Origin: Sulfurimonas sp.
Lineage (GTDB): Bacteria > Campylobacterota > Campylobacteria > Campylobacterales > Sulfurimonadaceae
NCBI GenBank assembly: GCA_027044845.1
Contig: JALUBM010000003.1
Coordinates: forward strand, 3,816 to 11,244
Direction: 5' to 3'
Length of the DNA stretch: 7,429 bases
Shown here: one piece after another, positions 5,481-7,429 of the stretch
Numbering within the stretch: the first letter of the stretch is position 1
Layout of the letters: each line of letters begins with the position of its first letter
Program-made: the position numbers and the translations under genes
Notes under the pieces: model-generated
Databases searched by the model: none
The model's input: the letters and a program-made list of their open reading frames with translations, nothing else
What the model was told of the DNA's origin: nothing

Positions 5481-6770
5481 ATGAACGAAAATATATATTT
5501 GGCACTGATTGCTTTTTTGGCACTCTCTTTTTTAACAGTTCTTTATTTTTATATAAAAGAAAAAAATCTCAATGAGAATTTACATGTAGAGGCGGAAGGG
5601 CTACAAAATACACATGTTTTTTTGAGTAGTTCTTATGAACAGTTAAAAGAGGATTATAATTCATTAGAGATTGAATATGCGGTTTTAAATGCTAGATATA
5701 CAGATGAGATGAAAGCTTCAAGTGAAAAATTGGCAGTATTGCAAAATGCAAAAGATGAACTTTCTCAAGAGTTTAAACTTTTGGCAAATAAAATATTTGA
5801 AGATAAATCCAAACAGTTTAGTTCTTCAAATAAAGAGCAGTTAGAACTGTTACTTAAACCGTTCCGTGAACAGATTACCAATTTTTCAAAAGAGGCACGA
5901 GAACAGTTTGAAGTAGAATTAAAAGAGAGGCATTTGCTCAAAGATGAACTAGGACGTTTAAAACTGATGAATGAAACTTTGGCACAAGAAGCACTAAATC
6001 TGACCAATGCTCTTAAAGGTGAAAACAAAACACAGGGAAATTGGGGAGAATTGGTTTTAGCGAATATACTTGAACAATCTGGATTGCGTGAGGGAGTGGA
6101 ATATGAACTTCAAGCTACGCTCAAGTCAGATGAAGGTAAAACTTACCGACCAGATGTTATTATACATATGCCACAAAATAGGGATATTATTGTTGATTCA
6201 AAAGTATCACTTACAGCTTATGAAAGATTTGTTAATGCTCAAGAACCACAAGAAAAAGCAAAAGCATTAAAAGAGCATATTGCAAGTATATCATCTCATA
6301 TAAAAGAATTGAGTGCAAAAAATTACGAAAAACTCGAAGGTATTAATACGCTTGATTTTGTACTGCTTTTTATGCCTATTGAGGGTGCTTTTTTACTTGC
6401 ACTTGAGCAAGACGGAGAGTTTTTTAAACATGCCTATGAAAACAATATTTTAGTTGTTTCTCCTTCAACATTGTTAGTAACACTCCGAACGATTGAACAT
6501 ATATGGCGAACGCAAAGACAGGAAGAACATGCTAAAAAGATAGCTACTGAAGCGGAAGCTATGTATGATAAGCTTGTTTTATTTGTGGAAGAGATGAAGC
6601 ATATAGGTACATATCTGCAAAAAACACAAGACTCTTATGATAAAGCGATGAATAGGTTAAGTACAGGACGGGGTAATGTGATAAAAAGAGCACAGAATAT
6701 GAAAGAATTAGGCTTAAAACCAAAGAAAGAATTGCCATTACAAAGCACGGATGATGGGGAAGGTATATGA
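5481..6770 (+). CDS. rmuC: RmuC-family protein, membrane-anchored PD-(D/E)XK nuclease-like
   Basis: A 429-residue RmuC-family protein. E. coli rmuC mutants show more inversions at short inverted repeats, so the family is thought to limit recombination, probably as a nuclease on unusual DNA structures; direct biochemical proof is limited. Residues 5-25 form one N-terminal membrane helix, with the charged KEKNLNENL after it placing the rest in the cytosol. A long helical coiled-coil region rich in Glu, Lys and Leu runs from about 35 to 180. The RmuC core follows: GNWGELVLANIL (186-197, Glu190), YRPDVIIHMP (222-231, Asp225) and IIVDSKVSLTAYERF (236-250, Asp239 and Lys241). This spacing is typical of a PD-(D/E)XK active site. 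The TLRTIEHIWRTQRQ block (334-347) and a final helix are also family features. The stop overlaps the next start by 4 bases. Confidence 0.93.
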   Translation: MNENIYLALIAFLALSFLTVLYFYIKEKNLNENLHVEAEGLQNTHVFLSSSYEQLKEDYNSLEIEYAVLNARYTDEMKASSEKLAVLQNAKDELSQEFKLLANKIFEDKSKQFSSSNKEQLELLLKPFREQITNFSKEAREQFEVELKERHLLKDELGRLKLMNETLAQEALNLTNALKGENKTQGNWGELVLANILEQSGLREGVEYELQATLKSDEGKTYRPDVIIHMPQNRDIIVDSKVSLTAYERFVNAQEPQEKAKALKEHIASISSHIKELSAKNYEKLEGINTLDFVLLFMPIEGAFLLALEQDGEFFKHAYENNILVVSPSTLLVTLRTIEHIWRTQRQEEHAKKIATEAEAMYDKLVLFVEEMKHIGTYLQKTQDSYDKAMNRLSTGRGNVIKRAQNMKELGLKPKKELPLQSTDDGEGI

Positions 6771-6958
6771 AAATCCAGACAAAATATAATTATGAAAAAA
6801 TATGGACATTCACTTCAAAACAAGATATACTCAAAATAATTGAGGAAGAGGTTGGAGATGCTGATGTGCAAGGAGTACTTATTTATATACAAGAGACCAT
6901 CAAAAACGGCAAAGAGCTGAGTGTCGGCTCTTGCAAATTTAGAATACAAAAGGGATAA
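6767..6958 (+). CDS. Small protein of unknown function between rmuC and doxX
   Basis: I do not recognise this 63-residue protein. Its ATG overlaps the rmuC TGA in an ATGA junction, and GGGGA at 6756-6760 lies 6 bases upstream, so it is very likely translated by coupling. Its stop is 1 base before the DoxX start. The sequence is soluble-looking: a Lys/Tyr/Trp-rich start (KYNYEKIWTF), a probable acidic helix around 17-30 (SKQDILKIIEEEVGD), a hydrophobic strand (VQGVLIYIQETI) and an ending GSCKFRIQKG with the only cysteine. There is no signal peptide or membrane segment. Tight packing on both sides and normal local composition argue that it is a real gene. It may be a group-specific helper of RmuC or simply a conserved hypothetical. 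Confidence 0.72.
   Translation: MKIQTKYNYEKIWTFTSKQDILKIIEEEVGDADVQGVLIYIQETIKNGKELSVGSCKFRIQKG
6949..6955 (+). promoter_or_regulatory. Ribosome-binding site that fixes the DoxX start
   Basis: AAAGGGA ends 4 bases before the ATG at 6960. It supports that start over the GTG at 6921, which would add 13 residues and overlap the preceding gene by 38 bases. Confidence 0.75.
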
Positions 6959-6959
6959 A

Positions 6960-7346
6960 ATGTTTCAAAATCCAGATATAGCAAAACTACTATTAAGAGT
7001 AGGTTTAGGGGTTTTAATACTGTTTCACGGGATTCATAAAGTCATACACGGTATAAGTGGTGTTAGAAGTATGGTGGAGAGCGTAGGATTACCTGCATTT
7101 CTAGCATACGGTGTTTATTTTGGAGAATTAATTGCACCAATATTTATTATTTTAGGACTTTATGCAAGAGTTGGGGCAACTGTTTTGGCTGTAAATATGT
7201 TCGTAGCAATATATCTGGCATATAGATTTTCACTGACACTTTCAAAGTTTGGAGGTCTTTCATGGGAGACACCGTTGCTTTATTTGATAATGGCTCTGTT
7301 AGTTATATTTTTAGGAAGTGGAAAATATGCTGTCAATGCTAAATAA
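6960..7346 (+). CDS. DoxX-family integral membrane protein
   Basis: A 128-residue hydrophobic protein of the DoxX family. The namesake is a subunit of an archaeal thiosulfate:quinone oxidoreductase, but most bacterial members are small membrane proteins of unproven function, some linked to redox stress. Four membrane helices are predicted by eye, about residues 7-27, 45-66, 68-89 and 103-121. The family pattern is visible: LLRVGLGVLILFHGIHKVIHG near the N-terminus, VYFGELIAPIFIILGLYARVGA in helices 2-3, and a short C-terminal tail. The start at 6960 is chosen for its Shine-Dalgarno and because the family usually begins close to the first helix. It is the third gene of the rmuC unit, with a 1-base gap. 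No functional link with RmuC can be inferred beyond co-transcription. In a sulfur-oxidising host a sulfur role would be tempting, but nothing here shows it. Confidence 0.9.
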   Translation: MFQNPDIAKLLLRVGLGVLILFHGIHKVIHGISGVRSMVESVGLPAFLAYGVYFGELIAPIFIILGLYARVGATVLAVNMFVAIYLAYRFSLTLSKFGGLSWETPLLYLIMALLVIFLGSGKYAVNAK

Positions 7347-7347
7347 A

Positions 7348-7428
7348 TTATGGGTGTTTTACTTTTATGGTAGAGTTTAAACTCCATCCGATAAGTAGCA
7401 TAAATAGAATGACACCACCAGCGGGTAA
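7348..7428 (-). CDS. 3' end of a probable convergent membrane protein gene (partial)
   Basis: Read on the minus strand from the right edge, one frame gives 26 residues and then TAA: a hydrophobic run GGVILFMLLIGWSL followed by a short polar basic tail STIKVKHP. That looks like a last membrane helix and C-terminus. The stop codon ends 1 base from the doxX stop, which suits a tightly packed convergent pair. The next minus frame is also open for 16 codons before a stop, so the assignment rests on residue composition alone. The product cannot be named from this fragment. Confidence 0.45.
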   Translation of the reverse strand, partial: LPAGGVILFMLLIGWSLNSTIKVKHP

Positions 7429-7429
7429 A

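Noticed and set aside
6921..6959. Upstream GTG start for the DoxX protein
   Set aside because: It would add 13 polar residues and overlap the preceding gene, while the ATG at 6960 has a well-placed AAAGGGA.
1..7429. CRISPR array, prophage, insertion sequence or defence system
   Set aside because: No regularly spaced repeats, transposase, integrase or known defence genes are present; the genes are ordinary housekeeping families apart from one small unknown.

Overview
The window looks like chromosomal DNA from a Campylobacterota (Epsilonproteobacteria) member, most likely Sulfurimonas-like. The DNA is AT-rich, and the gene order ndk - yceD/DUF177 - rpmF - plsX - fabH matches, from memory, the order in Helicobacter pylori and Campylobacter jejuni. 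The cysteine-free L32 protein and the HIT protein also fit that group. The genus is an inference, not a match I could run.

Left part (1-3079, + strand): the 3' part of nucleoside diphosphate kinase (its first dozen or so residues lie outside the window), then a DUF177 protein, ribosomal protein L32, the acyl-phosphate synthase PlsX and the chain-initiating ketoacyl-ACP synthase FabH. The genes are closely packed except for a 167-base gap before rpmF. This cluster links nucleotide supply, ribosome assembly and the entry points of phospholipid and fatty acid synthesis. The gap before rpmF can fold into five successive hairpins, some of whose arms can pair in alternative, mutually exclusive ways, including with the rpmF Shine-Dalgarno sequence. 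It is the best candidate here for an undescribed regulatory RNA.

Middle (3070-3301): the convergent gap between fabH (+) and a HIT-domain gene (-). It holds a 123-base, nearly symmetrical palindromic element that begins inside the last codons of fabH, plus a smaller 8-bp inverted repeat that overlaps the end of the HIT gene.

Minus-strand unit (3302-5236): a DEAD-box RNA helicase with an RGG/RNR-rich tail, followed 6 bases later by a small HIT-family protein. They probably share a transcript starting in the 244-base divergent gap at 5237-5480. That gap also holds a good -10 box for the rightward unit.

Right part (5481-7346, + strand): rmuC (membrane-anchored coiled-coil protein with a PD-(D/E)XK-type nuclease core), a 63-residue protein of unknown function that overlaps it by 4 bases, and a DoxX-family four-helix membrane protein whose start lies 1 base after the previous stop. 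The last 80 bases probably carry the 3' end of a convergent minus-strand membrane protein. Most of the window is ordinary housekeeping DNA. The points of interest are the rpmF leader, the palindromic element, an altered histidine triad in the HIT protein and the unknown 63-residue protein.
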